Part shown: piece by piece, positions 44,576 through 54,200 of the stretch
Layout: every line of letters starts with the position of its first letter
How positions within the stretch are numbered: the stretch's first letter is position 1
Assembly: GCF_900095865.1 (NCBI RefSeq)
Contig: NZ_FMIZ01000007.1
Span: 434,001-498,000 of the forward strand
DNA: 64,000 bases
Direction of reading: 5' to 3'
Source: Massilioclostridium coli
GTDB lineage: Bacteria; Bacillota; Clostridia; Oscillospirales; Ruminococcaceae
The notes under the pieces: generated by a model
What the model was told of the DNA's origin: nothing
The model's database searches: none
What the model saw: only the letters and a program-made list of their open reading frames with translations
Program-made: the position numbers and the translations under genes

Positions 44576-47500
44576 ATGAATCTGCTGGAACAATGCCAGA
44601 AATGGAATGAGAACGACGAATTTCAGAAAATTATCGACACATTGGAGGACATCCCCGCTGAGAAGCGCACGCCCGAAATGGACAGTGAATTGGCTCGAGC
44701 ATACAGCAACTTAGCAGATCCTGGGGATCGGGAACTATTTGAAAAATCCATAACTTTACTGAAGCCCCATGAGGAATATTTCCAGGGTGATCACTGCTGG
44801 AATTTTCGTATAGGTTATGCTTATTATTACTTGGGCCAGGAAGGCCTATCGCTACGGTATTTTGAACAAGCTTTGGCAGCCCGCCCCGGAGATGAGGACA
44901 CTCAGACCCTCATCGACGACTGTCGCCGCCGGTTAGCTCTGCCCAGGTTTGAGAAGAATTTTCGAGAGAGAACGGAGGAAGCTTGGAACGCTTTTGTCCG
45001 AATTGAAGGGGAATTGCGCAAGATTATGGACACCGATAAATTGCGGGAGCGGGGCGAAGAGATGATGGAGAAGTGCGGTAAGGTGTTGGAGATTGCCCTT
45101 ACATCTCCCTCTTTTGAACTGGGCTTCAATGGAGAAAAATATGAACTAATTCTTAGCGCTGATGGAAATCGGCTTGAACTATTCCCTCTGGTCTACTTCC
45201 AGCGCCATGTACCGGAATCTGTGCTGGAGCACTGGAATATTCTGGTGGGACGTCAGATATCTGAAGGGTTTTATCTCCGGGCAGGGGAAACAGAGATCCG
45301 GTCAGAGGATGTGCAGGTCTGGGTGGACAAAAAACAGGATTGCGTCTCCTTGTCCCTGTATAGTAAAAAGCTGCTGCCGTTGATGAAAGATGATGCAGAG
45401 AAAGCATGGTGGCTGGCCTATACACTCACTGATCAGGTCTTGGGAGAAGTGTCTGCAATCGCACTTATCAACGATCTGCAACTGATGGAGCAGCCCAAGG
45501 AGGGGGTATCCACTATGCTGTCCGCTCTGCGTATCACCCTTCGTGATATGGGGTATCAGCTGTGGGATGATGCCCAAAACTACCTGGACAACAGTTATAT
45601 TGGCTATGAGCTAAAGCCAGTAGAGGATCCGGATGCCGACTGGCGGATGGATGTCTACATTGGTTCTAATCGCCTTCCAGTTCTGATCAATGGGTATATG
45701 AGTGTCGAGAGCGATGCGATGGATGAGTACCATAAGAATGGTATTGTGGCTGGTTTTTTGTGTTATCCTTTAACTGGGTTTGAAGAGAAAAAACGAGCTG
45801 AACAGATCCTGCAATTCCGGGATGCTCTGCAAGAAGCTATTCAGGAACGCGCCGGAGCGGATGCAGTTACTTTCCTAGGTGGCGCCACAGGATTGTACTA
45901 TGGGTATTTGGATTTGATTGCCTGGGATCTTCCTGCTGTGCTAGATGCGGCCAGAGAATTCTTTTCCGAAACCGATTTGAATTGGGGAGGCTTTCATGTA
46001 TTCCGCCGGGATGTGGGGGCGGTCCGTCTGTGGGAGCAGGAAAAAGAGCCAGAAATTGATCCTGAAACCGGCTCTTTGCTGTCGGTAGAGGACATAGAAA
46101 CGATAGAATCTTTTGACGATGGAGTTTCGGGCTACTTTGGGCAGATGCTCAGCTGGTTGGAGAACTTTATAGAACAAGGTGTACAGGAAGGAAAATTCAC
46201 CCAACATCAGGCTGAGCAGGATCTTCAGATTGCCCTGTGGTATTCCTTTGCCTGCAATAATCTGGATGTGTACCGGTATTACTACAAGGCAGCCCAATGG
46301 ATGAAGAATTCGGAGAAAAATGCCAAAGGTTGCGCCATGTGGTACTATCGCTATTCGGTGGCCTTAATGTACTGCGGACAACTGGAAGAAGCACTGAGCT
46401 ATGCAGAAAAAGGCATTCAGGAAGAGGCGGACTACCCATGGATCTGGCTACAAGTAGGCAAGCTACGCAGTCACTTTGGAAACAAAACCGGTGCTCTGGA
46501 GGCAGTATCCCATGGTCTTGCATTAGAACCCAATGATTATGAGTTTCTGACTTTGAAAAAAGAAATTGAGGATGGAGCGTCTCTGGAACAAATGGAGTAC
46601 CACTGGATTAATCCCGATGCCGATCAAACCCTCCAGCAGGGAATGGATGAGGATTCGGATGATAAGCAATACTCTATCTCCTGTATGACAGTCAACCAAG
46701 AAGGGCTAGAACGCTTTTGGGCTATCTTTGGTCCAAAACCGGAACAGTACATGCCCAATTCGCCCTATACCCAGTTTCCTTATCTGGTAAACGAGCGTAC
46801 TGTAGATTTGGTATTTCAGATGAATGAGGGTGGAATGTCTAAGTTGCGCACAGACTGGTTGAAACAGCTGAAGAATTGGCTTCAAAACGGGCAATGGATG
46901 GAACGGAATCATCCTGATGGCAGGGCGGCTCGCCTGGATACCGTGTTGATTGGATTGGACTATCGCATCGGTCTACTTTACAAGTTGATGGAGATGGATG
47001 AATACTTCCAAATTTTCCTCAATCCAGACGGAACAGAGGTAGAGGATTCCTTCTGGTCCTCAGTAGAAAACAATGAACCAGAGCTTTATACTGGAGAAGA
47101 AATGTCTGCGGTAGAGCAACATATCAAGAGAACCTTTGGAGAGTTCGATCATGTGTTCCATGAGCTGGTTTCTCCTGACATCCATGTGGACATCTGTGTG
47201 GTGCCGCCCTCCGAGGAGCGGGACTATTACACACTGGTCACCATGGGAATGGGAGCCCACCGTATGAATGTGCCGGAGGAATTGGCAGAATATAAGCTGG
47301 AACGGGCGGAACTGGCTATCGCTCTGCCAACGGACTGGAAACTAGATGAGGAATCTATGAAGGATGAGCAGTGGTATTGGCCCGTTGGACTGCTAAAGGT
47401 ATTGGCCCGTCTGCCGATTGCCAGCGATACCTGGTTGGGATTTGGGCACACCATGGACAAGCAAACGTCCTTCACAGAGAATACGGAGCTCTGCGCTGCG

Positions 47501-49012
47501 ATCTTAATAGATCCTCAAAATACCGAAGAGAGTGGTCGCCTCTGTCTGCTGCCAGGTGGCGAGGAGGTCAACTTTTATCAGGTGATTCCTCTCTATCGGG
47601 ATGAACTGGAGTATAAACTGGAACACGATGCGGACGCTCTACTAGACAAAATGGAAGGCATCAGCTTCGTAGTAAATCCTACCCGCCAGGACGCTATTAT
47701 TAGAGGTACTCTTTGCAGCGGTAATGACGAGGGAGATTATGTTGTGGAAATGGACGATGCAATCTGGCATCTAGAAACTATTCAGGAAAAGGATCTGCCA
47801 GTGGATGAAATCAATGCCTATAACCACATGGCCATCTACCTGCGCTGGTGCATGGAATGTGACTTAATGGACGAGGATTTTCTGAAGAAATACGACGAAG
47901 TGGTAAAACAAGTCAAGGCTGATCCTGCCAGTGTAGATCTGCGTGAGTTTCTCCGGGATGAGCTGGATGGACAACTTATCGGCCCCCTGTTCAACAAAAA
48001 GGGAAGGGCGTTTGCTTCCTATTATTATGGGGAGATGGACAGCCCCTATTATCCCAGTGACATTGATAACTACGCCATCAGTGTCATTGGACAGGAGCGC
48101 AATTACTCCGATGAGATTCAGGATGAGGCATACCTGTTCATTCCCTTTGATGAGAACTACTATCAGACCATAGCAAAGGTGATTGAAGAACGTTTCGTTA
48201 ACTGGCAGGGGCAGGACTTTGATGAGGATACTCTGGAACCCTCTGAACTCGCCAAGGCTATGATGGAGTATTTAGACTGTGAATGCACGTATTTCCCTGC
48301 CATGAAGGATGATGACCCCATCATGTCGGCATACAGTTACGCCAAGCGGGACAGCATCCATGAGGGCTTTGTACCAGTGCTCATCAAGGTGGACGAAATC
48401 CTGTGGGAATGCCTTATTATGAATTCCGACCCGGATAGCGACGGTAAAGATGATTATGCCTTTGATCCGGACAAGGTGGTGGAATACCGGAAAAAGATGC
48501 TTGATGTTCCCGTTCAGGATGGAAAGGCAGTTCTGGAAGAACTCATCGGTCAGCGCAAGGCGGAGGCTGAGGACGATGATATAGACTGGGAGGAAGAAAT
48601 TCTGGGTAAGATGGAAGGTGGTTATCATAATGACCGTTTCTCCAGCTACTGGGATTTCAGTACTGACATGACCTATCCGCTGATTCTGGCTAAAATCCCA
48701 GTGAAGAACCCATGGGAGATTTTTGCCTATCTGCCCTTTGGTAATTGGAATGAATGTCCCAATACATCAGAGATGATGGCAGCGGCGAAATATTGGTTTG
48801 AGCAATACAGCGCTATTCCTGCTGCCATGACTCATGATGAACTGGAATTTGACCTTCCAACTCCCATTCCAGAGGAAAAGACCATGGATACAGCGGTGGA
48901 ACTGTATGGATTCTGTCCCGATGTAATCGATCAGGGACCAGAGGATACCACTGTGGGCGCTTTGGCAGATGTGTTGCGGCAATCCACTGTTTGGTATTTC
49001 TGGTGGGATTAG
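44576..49012 (+). CDS. Giant TPR, SUFU and DUF4253 multi-domain protein
   Basis: A 1478-aa cytoplasmic, acidic protein. TPR-like helices occur near residues 1-110 and 585-660 (YSVALMYCGQLEEALSYAEK). Residues about 855-1035 form a SUFU-like domain: HELVSPDIHVDICVVPPS, then WPVGLLKVLARLP and FGHTMDKQ. A region near 1060 (DAIWHLETIQEKDLP) resembles another small immunity-array family, and residues about 1365-1478 are DUF4253, with GFCPDVIDQGPED and the closing WYFWWD. Bacterial SUFU domains have been proposed as toxin-neutralising immunity domains. Several such domains on one chain is the poly-immunity pattern. GGGAGG lies 8 nt before ATG. Confidence 0.65.
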   Translation: MNLLEQCQKWNENDEFQKIIDTLEDIPAEKRTPEMDSELARAYSNLADPGDRELFEKSITLLKPHEEYFQGDHCWNFRIGYAYYYLGQEGLSLRYFEQALAARPGDEDTQTLIDDCRRRLALPRFEKNFRERTEEAWNAFVRIEGELRKIMDTDKLRERGEEMMEKCGKVLEIALTSPSFELGFNGEKYELILSADGNRLELFPLVYFQRHVPESVLEHWNILVGRQISEGFYLRAGETEIRSEDVQVWVDKKQDCVSLSLYSKKLLPLMKDDAEKAWWLAYTLTDQVLGEVSAIALINDLQLMEQPKEGVSTMLSALRITLRDMGYQLWDDAQNYLDNSYIGYELKPVEDPDADWRMDVYIGSNRLPVLINGYMSVESDAMDEYHKNGIVAGFLCYPLTGFEEKKRAEQILQFRDALQEAIQERAGADAVTFLGGATGLYYGYLDLIAWDLPAVLDAAREFFSETDLNWGGFHVFRRDVGAVRLWEQEKEPEIDPETGSLLSVEDIETIESFDDGVSGYFGQMLSWLENFIEQGVQEGKFTQHQAEQDLQIALWYSFACNNLDVYRYYYKAAQWMKNSEKNAKGCAMWYYRYSVALMYCGQLEEALSYAEKGIQEEADYPWIWLQVGKLRSHFGNKTGALEAVSHGLALEPNDYEFLTLKKEIEDGASLEQMEYHWINPDADQTLQQGMDEDSDDKQYSISCMTVNQEGLERFWAIFGPKPEQYMPNSPYTQFPYLVNERTVDLVFQMNEGGMSKLRTDWLKQLKNWLQNGQWMERNHPDGRAARLDTVLIGLDYRIGLLYKLMEMDEYFQIFLNPDGTEVEDSFWSSVENNEPELYTGEEMSAVEQHIKRTFGEFDHVFHELVSPDIHVDICVVPPSEERDYYTLVTMGMGAHRMNVPEELAEYKLERAELAIALPTDWKLDEESMKDEQWYWPVGLLKVLARLPIASDTWLGFGHTMDKQTSFTENTELCAAILIDPQNTEESGRLCLLPGGEEVNFYQVIPLYRDELEYKLEHDADALLDKMEGISFVVNPTRQDAIIRGTLCSGNDEGDYVVEMDDAIWHLETIQEKDLPVDEINAYNHMAIYLRWCMECDLMDEDFLKKYDEVVKQVKADPASVDLREFLRDELDGQLIGPLFNKKGRAFASYYYGEMDSPYYPSDIDNYAISVIGQERNYSDEIQDEAYLFIPFDENYYQTIAKVIEERFVNWQGQDFDEDTLEPSELAKAMMEYLDCECTYFPAMKDDDPIMSAYSYAKRDSIHEGFVPVLIKVDEILWECLIMNSDPDSDGKDDYAFDPDKVVEYRKKMLDVPVQDGKAVLEELIGQRKAEAEDDDIDWEEEILGKMEGGYHNDRFSSYWDFSTDMTYPLILAKIPVKNPWEIFAYLPFGNWNECPNTSEMMAAAKYWFEQYSAIPAAMTHDELEFDLPTPIPEEKTMDTAVELYGFCPDVIDQGPEDTTVGALADVLRQSTVWYFWWD

Positions 49013-49349
49013 AAAGAAGGCTGTGTCCGTGAATAAATATTTGAACATAAATTTTTCAGATATAGTTCATGGTAAAAACAGCTTCCTTATGGCACTTTGC
49101 TGTAATAATATCTTTTATAAGCAGTTGTTTGGAGGGATAAAAGCCTATCTTCCTGAAAAAAGACAGAGTGAAAGGTGTAAAATCTATCCCTTGTAGTAGC
49201 CATATTTAATCTGATTGATCCTTAGCTAGGGGAAACCAGTTTTAGAGTGAAGAAACCGCACTTCAGGTAGGAAGATACAATCACCGAACTACAAGAGATT
49301 ATTATTTCATTGGAGGAACTATCTGAGTGGAAATGAAAGGAGGACTTTT
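49013..49349. other. Gap with a doubtful small frame and a gene fragment
   Basis: An AT-rich frame from GTG 49029 to 49196 (55 codons) has only a weak site and no family. It is followed by a start-less fragment at 49271-49336. No terminator is seen. Confidence 0.35.
49271..49336 (+). pseudogene. C-terminal fragment of a lost immunity-type gene
   Basis: A start-less stretch reads EDTITELQEIIISLEELSEW then Lys and stop, with an in-frame stop just before it. The amphipathic helix and clean termination look like a gene tail. The site for the next gene follows at once. Confidence 0.4.
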
Positions 49350-50063
49350 ATGGGATACGATGTGAGCTTCCACCCGATTTCACCAGAAGAAATGCGGGAA
49401 TGGTACTTTACCCCTCTTACATGGATACAGCAAGGTCAGGAGAAAAAGGTGCTGATCTTTGCAACACAGCATGGAATGGAAGATTTCTATGCAAAAAAAT
49501 ATCTGGATACTCTGCGGGTCGGAGCTGGGACAGAGTCCAGCGAGCTGTTTGACAAGAGCCATGGCTTCTATCTTGCAGTAATTCAGGGATTTTTCCGGGA
49601 TTATTATTACACCCGTGGGAGCAGCTTTTCCTTTTTGGTGGAGGAAAAGCCAGAATATGCGCAGTATTTCACTCCATGGGAACAGGTGGTGCCAATTGCC
49701 TTTCCTAACCCGGCGGAAAATCGGATCATAGAAAATTATTGCTCCGGTGTGTACCTGTCTCCAGAGCAGGTTGCGCGGCTTTTACGGAATCTGGAGCAGG
49801 AACCGAAGGTACAGGAAGATCTGGAGAGGCTTTGGAGTGGTGGACAGCTTGCGGTGCTGAAAAAGGCCCTCACTGCTGCGGCGGAGCTGGGTGTTGGTCT
49901 TCTGGAAGCCACCGAGGTGGTGGAGCCCAACCCCATTCACCCCAATGAGAGTACGAGCTATTCCAACTTGTACCACTGCGATCGGGATGGCGTGTATCTC
50001 TACATGGATACCGTCAGTAGACAACTGGAGGATGCTCTCAGAGGAAGAGAGGGACAGGCATGA
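49350..50063 (+). CDS. Uncharacterised island protein
   Basis: A 237-aa protein of no recognised family. It begins MGYDVSFHPISPEEMREWYF and has no signal peptide or membrane segment. It is rich in aromatic residues (GFFRDYYYTRGSSFSFLV near residue 83), with a helical Leu/Glu-rich region from about 135 to 190. The last part is EPNPIHPNESTSYSNLYHCD. AAAGGAGG lies 7 nt before ATG. High GC and position at the end of the immunity-like array suggest another immunity-type protein, but this is context only. Confidence 0.6.
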   Translation: MGYDVSFHPISPEEMREWYFTPLTWIQQGQEKKVLIFATQHGMEDFYAKKYLDTLRVGAGTESSELFDKSHGFYLAVIQGFFRDYYYTRGSSFSFLVEEKPEYAQYFTPWEQVVPIAFPNPAENRIIENYCSGVYLSPEQVARLLRNLEQEPKVQEDLERLWSGGQLAVLKKALTAAAELGVGLLEATEVVEPNPIHPNESTSYSNLYHCDRDGVYLYMDTVSRQLEDALRGREGQA

Positions 50064-50660
50064 GCAACAAGATGTTTCATCAAAGCTTGGACGATAAAAA
50101 AATTGTACCTTAGCGTACCGTTTCTCGTCCAAATGCTGTTTAAAAAGCCAGTAGTCGTGCCGGATAAAGAAAAAAATCCAATATATTAGTATTAGGTGAA
50201 ATAATTTTTGATGATAATACAGTTATCTTATATGGACAAATGTGAAAAAACTTTTTTATAGAAGAACATAACACAGCAACCAAACACTTTTTTATTAACA
50301 AGGGTTCATAGAAATTTTTGAGCGATGTTATTTGCAAATCCATCCGATTTCTGTTAACGAATGTTTGAAAACTCTTTTGGAAAAACTCGAACCTATGACT
50401 TACCGCCTTTTTTAGCAAAAGGTAAAATCTCGTTAGCAAATGTTAGCAAACCGAGGCTTTCCACAAAAAAGCCGCAAACCTTGATAAATTAAGGAGTTTT
50501 GGCATCTTTGCTGGGAAGCGTTGATAAAAAAGATATCCGCTACAAGTGCGGGAATAAAAGTTCAAAATAAAGAAAAAAATCTACGGTCGCGAATTGTTAA
50601 TTATAGGTTTGGATTTATGCTACAAAAAAGATATCGCTACCAACGGGAGCATCTTCGTTC
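50064..50660. other. Non-coding right edge of the island
   Basis: About 600 bases without a supportable gene. There are three copies of TTAGCAAA (50412-50419, 50433-50440, 50443-50450). A pair of imperfect direct repeats lies near 50527 and 50625: AAAAAAGATATCCGCTAC and AAAAAAGATATCGCTACC. A possible coding tail (SVNECLKTLLEKLEPMTYR) ends near 50411. This pattern fits a recombination scar beside the tRNA gene. Confidence 0.4.
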
Positions 50661-50663
50661 AAA

Positions 50664-50702
50664 CGAAAGAAAAGAGTCTGAACGCAAATTGCGTCCAGAC
50701 TC
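50664..50702 (-). terminator. Terminator of tRNA-Arg(CCT)
   Basis: On the minus strand GAGTCTGGACGCAA pairs with TTGCGTTCAGACTC (one mismatch or G-T position), followed by TTTTCTTTC. Confidence 0.75.
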
Positions 50703-50706
50703 CGTC

Positions 50707-50783
50707 TGGCGTCCCTGGCGAGATTCGAACTCACGGCCTTTCGCTTAGGAGGCGAACGCTCTATCCTGCTGAGCTACAGAGAC
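50707..50783 (-). tRNA. tRNA-Arg (anticodon CCT)
   Basis: A 77-nt cloverleaf on the minus strand. GTCTCTG pairs with CAGGGAC in the acceptor stem, and the discriminator G is followed by an encoded CCA. The anticodon stem TTCGC/GCGAA encloses CTCCTAA, giving anticodon CCT for AGG codons. The T-arm is GTGAG-TTCGAAT-CTCGC. tRNA-Arg genes are frequent integration targets, and this one borders the high-GC island. Confidence 0.96.
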
Positions 50784-50830
50784 ATCTATTCAATTAAAAC
50801 TGCTACCTATCGTTTTTTTCATTACAACCT

Positions 50831-50868
50831 TAAGAGGTGGACGATCTATCTAGCTGAGTTACAGAAAT
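50831..50868 (-). pseudogene. Degenerate 5' half of a tRNA-Arg
   Basis: Read on the minus strand this matches the first 40 or so bases of the intact tRNA-Arg(CCT). Conserved blocks are TTCTGTAACTCAGC, GATAGA, CGT and CCTC-TAAG, about three quarters identical. It stops at the 3' side of the anticodon loop. It lies between the promoter and the intact tRNA, so it would be co-transcribed. Confidence 0.7.
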
Positions 50869-50877
50869 ATCTTATAT

Positions 50878-50906
50878 ATTATATAATAATTGTGATAAAA
50901 ACGCAA
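50878..50906 (-). promoter_or_regulatory. Promoter for the tRNA-Arg(CCT) transcript
   Basis: On the minus strand: TTGCGT (50906-50901), 17 nt, TATAAT (50883-50878). It directly precedes the half-tRNA and lies 95 nt upstream of the intact tRNA. Confidence 0.6.
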
Positions 50907-51156
50907 GAGTTTTTTTATAGCAACTATTTTATACTTTTCCGATACGAATTGAAAATAAGATACGATTCTTATTGGAATAATCTGATTTTATTTAGAGTTT
51001 GTTGGCCTTGATAAAACTGTAATTTAATGAAATAGAGAAGTAAGTATTATAAACCATTCTCAATAAGAATAATAAAAATAACGTTAAAACTTTTTTTCTT
51101 CAAATTTGAATGAATTATTAGTAGGCATATATTCTAGGATTGTTACAAATAATCAC

Positions 51157-51187
51157 AAAAGGCTGGTTCTAATAAAACCAGCCTTTT
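51157..51187 (-). terminator. Terminator after the first GH78 gene
   Basis: AAAAGGCTGGTT pairs with AACCAGCCTTTT around a short loop. The stem is identical to that after the second GH78 gene (63302-63329). Confidence 0.88.
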
Positions 51188-51229
51188 GTATTATATTGAG
51201 AGAAAAGAGAAGAAGAAAACGTTAGTTAA

Positions 51230-54200
51230 TTATTTTTTTCTGCGTGTAATAGCCAATGCTGCACCTGCAACTGCCAATGCTGCGATTCCAGCAATTGGAG
51301 CAAAGTCGCCTGTTTTCGCTGCATTTGCTTTGGTTGTAGTAGATTCTTGCCCTGTTTGTGTTCCATCAACAGTATTGCCATTGTCTGTTGGTGTTTCAGC
51401 TGGGGTACCATCTACTGCTACCAACCCGTCTATTGCTGTTCTTACTGCATTTACGGCTAAGTCTACATCGTCTTGGGTTGCATTTTCATCTGCTAATACT
51501 GCATTTGCATTATTTACTGCTGCTTCCAATACGCTGTAAGATTCTGCTGTATATGCACTTGCATCCAGTTTGCTTGCTTCTGCAAGAACATCTTCCAGAA
51601 CGGATTTATCTGCTTTAAATCTTAGTTCCATCATAGCATCAAGTAATGCACTGGATACTGTGTCGATTTCAGCTTGCATTGCATTGTCATCTTCGTAAAC
51701 CGCACGAGCTGCTTTCAGTGCATCAACAAATTCTTGTTTGCCAGCTTCTACGTACCGGTCTAGGTTTGTTTCGATGCTGCCTGCTGCGGAAATCAAACTA
51801 CCAAGGGAAGCTTTGTCACCTTGTACAAATCCGAGTTTATGGATTTCATTTAACAATGTTCTCCAAGCATTATTCACTGTATCCTGATCCGCTGTGATAT
51901 CTGCTGCAACGTTTTTCGCGTTTGTCAAAGCTGCTTCAAATGTTTCACGAACCATTGGGATTACATTCTGATATGCTTCATCTTGCATTTGTGCATCTGC
52001 GTAATCAATTACATCGTTCAAGATAGTTTTGTTTGTTTCTACAGCTGGAACGTAGCCATCTGCTAAGGAAACTGTCAGAACACCATCGTTAACAGCGAAG
52101 TTATAAGAACCAGCAGCAACGCGGAAACTTGCAACTTCCATGTCATTGTGGATGGTCATACCTGTGAATTCGATACCAGTGATATTTGTGAAGTTTTCCA
52201 CTGCGGAAGCTTCAACTGGTAGATAAAGTGTAGCTGTTGTGTTCGCTGGAACAGTGGTATTATAAGTAGTTAATTTTCCGTTTTCAGCAGTCCAACCGCT
52301 TTCAATTACACCATAGTAAGAGTCATAAGAAGCTTGAACATCATTGATTCCGCCTGTTGTATCAATAGAAGGTGTTAAATCAATGTGTTTGAAGCCTGGA
52401 TTTGCTTCATCTCTGCTGATACCAGCCATTTCTTGGTACATCCACTCTAAGCAAGCGCCGAAGGAGAAGTGGTTAAAGGAGTTCATACCAGGTTCCATAA
52501 AGCTGTTTTCTTTCGAGTAGGAGTTCCAACGTTCCCAGATAGAAGTAGCGCCCTGTTCTACAGAGTACAACCAGGATGGGAATTGATTTTGTTGTAACAG
52601 TTTATAAGCGTATTCACGTTGGCCATTTCCGGACAGAGATGGCAGGATTACGTTTAAGCCTAAGAATCCAACTGCCAAAGTATCTTCTGCATAGCCAGGA
52701 CGGAAGGAACCATCTTCATTTTTAATGCTTTCCAACAGTTTGGAAATGATGTACTGTCTGTGTGCTTCATCTTTGTAGAAGCCGAGTTTCAGTGCCCAGG
52801 AAATAGCTGTCTGAGAGTTATCCACATATTCGGTGTGGTAAGTATCACCTTCGGATTTGCCATCAGCGGTTGCACTGAGGATGTCTCCATTTTCAGCAAC
52901 ATATTTTTCAAAGAAGAATGCTTTTGTTTCATCAAAGATCTGGTTGTATTTATCAACTTTTTCTTGATAACCTAATGCTTCTGCCATTTTAGCCATTAAT
53001 TGAGCATCGTATGCGCGATAACAAAGATTTAAATATTGGATAGAGCAAGCCTGTAAAGATACCCAGTCTCCATACCAATTTTCATTATAACCTTCACCAT
53101 TTGGACCAATTGCATCCATGTAAGCATCCATCTGGTCAAAACTTTCTTCGATAATAGAGATATCACCGGTTTGTTGATACAGAGTCCATGGAAGAACAAT
53201 ACCAACGTCACTCCAACCACTACTTACATTTTTACCATAACCTTGTTGAGCAGGCATAACTGCAGTATAAAGGTCATTATAACTAGCAGCCTGATCATCA
53301 CAAATTGCCTGATAGTTTTGCAGGAATGCTACAGAATCAAAGTTAAAGGTACCTGTTCCTGCAAATAGCTGTACGTCACCTGTCCAACCACAACGTTCGT
53401 TTCTCTGTGGGCAGTCTGTTGGAATGGAGAGGAAGTTGCTTCTCTGGCTCCACAGAACATTGCTGAACAGTTGGTTTAAGTCTGCGTTATTTGTTGTGAT
53501 GTTACCAGTTTGTTTGGTTGCGGATGTAATTGGCACACCAACAACATTTTTAATGGTAACTGGTTTTGTAGCAGTGATTTGAACGTATTGGAAACCGAAG
53601 AAGGTAAAGTCTGGACGATAAGTTACTTCAGCTTCTTCACCAAATTTGTATACTGCTGTTTTTTCACCTCTAAGGCTAGCAGTATAAATGGTACCATCTG
53701 GACCTGTACTACCGCCTCTTGGCATATCTGGGTTTTTATTACCATCGTTTAACATTTCAGCATGGCTGAATACGACAGTAGTACCTGGTTCTGCTTCCAT
53801 AGTGGTTTCCAGAACACCAGCCATATTTTGGCCCAGGTTTACAATTAATCTTTCGCCAGGTTGAATGGTTACTTCTTCATTCATCAGGTCTACGTTGTGT
53901 CTTACAACTTCGCCCAGAACATGTTCAGAAGTACCACCTTCTTCTTTAGAATAGTTGATTTCAGAATCTTTGTAGGTGAAAGAACTGGTTTGAGGGTACT
54001 GGTTGTTTTCTTCATTATAGTAAGCAACCGCTGCACCGTTGTTGGAAATGATATCTCCATTATAAGTGATGATGCGAACATCATTCCAGTCTTCAGACTG
54101 TGTGGTGTCAAAGCTTGGTAAATTCCATCCTGGAACTTCCTTGCTTGCGTCGTATTTTTCACCGCCCCATTTAACGCCGTCTACAAAGTTATCTGGATCG

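Noticed and set aside
38851-50063. Search for a toxin, WXG100 or LXG protein, or secretion gene in the island
   Set aside because: None was recognised; the FGE-like part is not a toxin, so a toxin-immunity pair is not claimed.
50140-50439. 99-codon minus-strand frame at the island edge
   Set aside because: Basic, Phe/Leu-rich, no ribosome site and no family; it also crosses the TTAGCAAA repeats.
50521-50797. Two plus-strand frames ending in tRNA-like peptides
   Set aside because: They read through the complement of tRNA-Arg(CCT) and its terminator.
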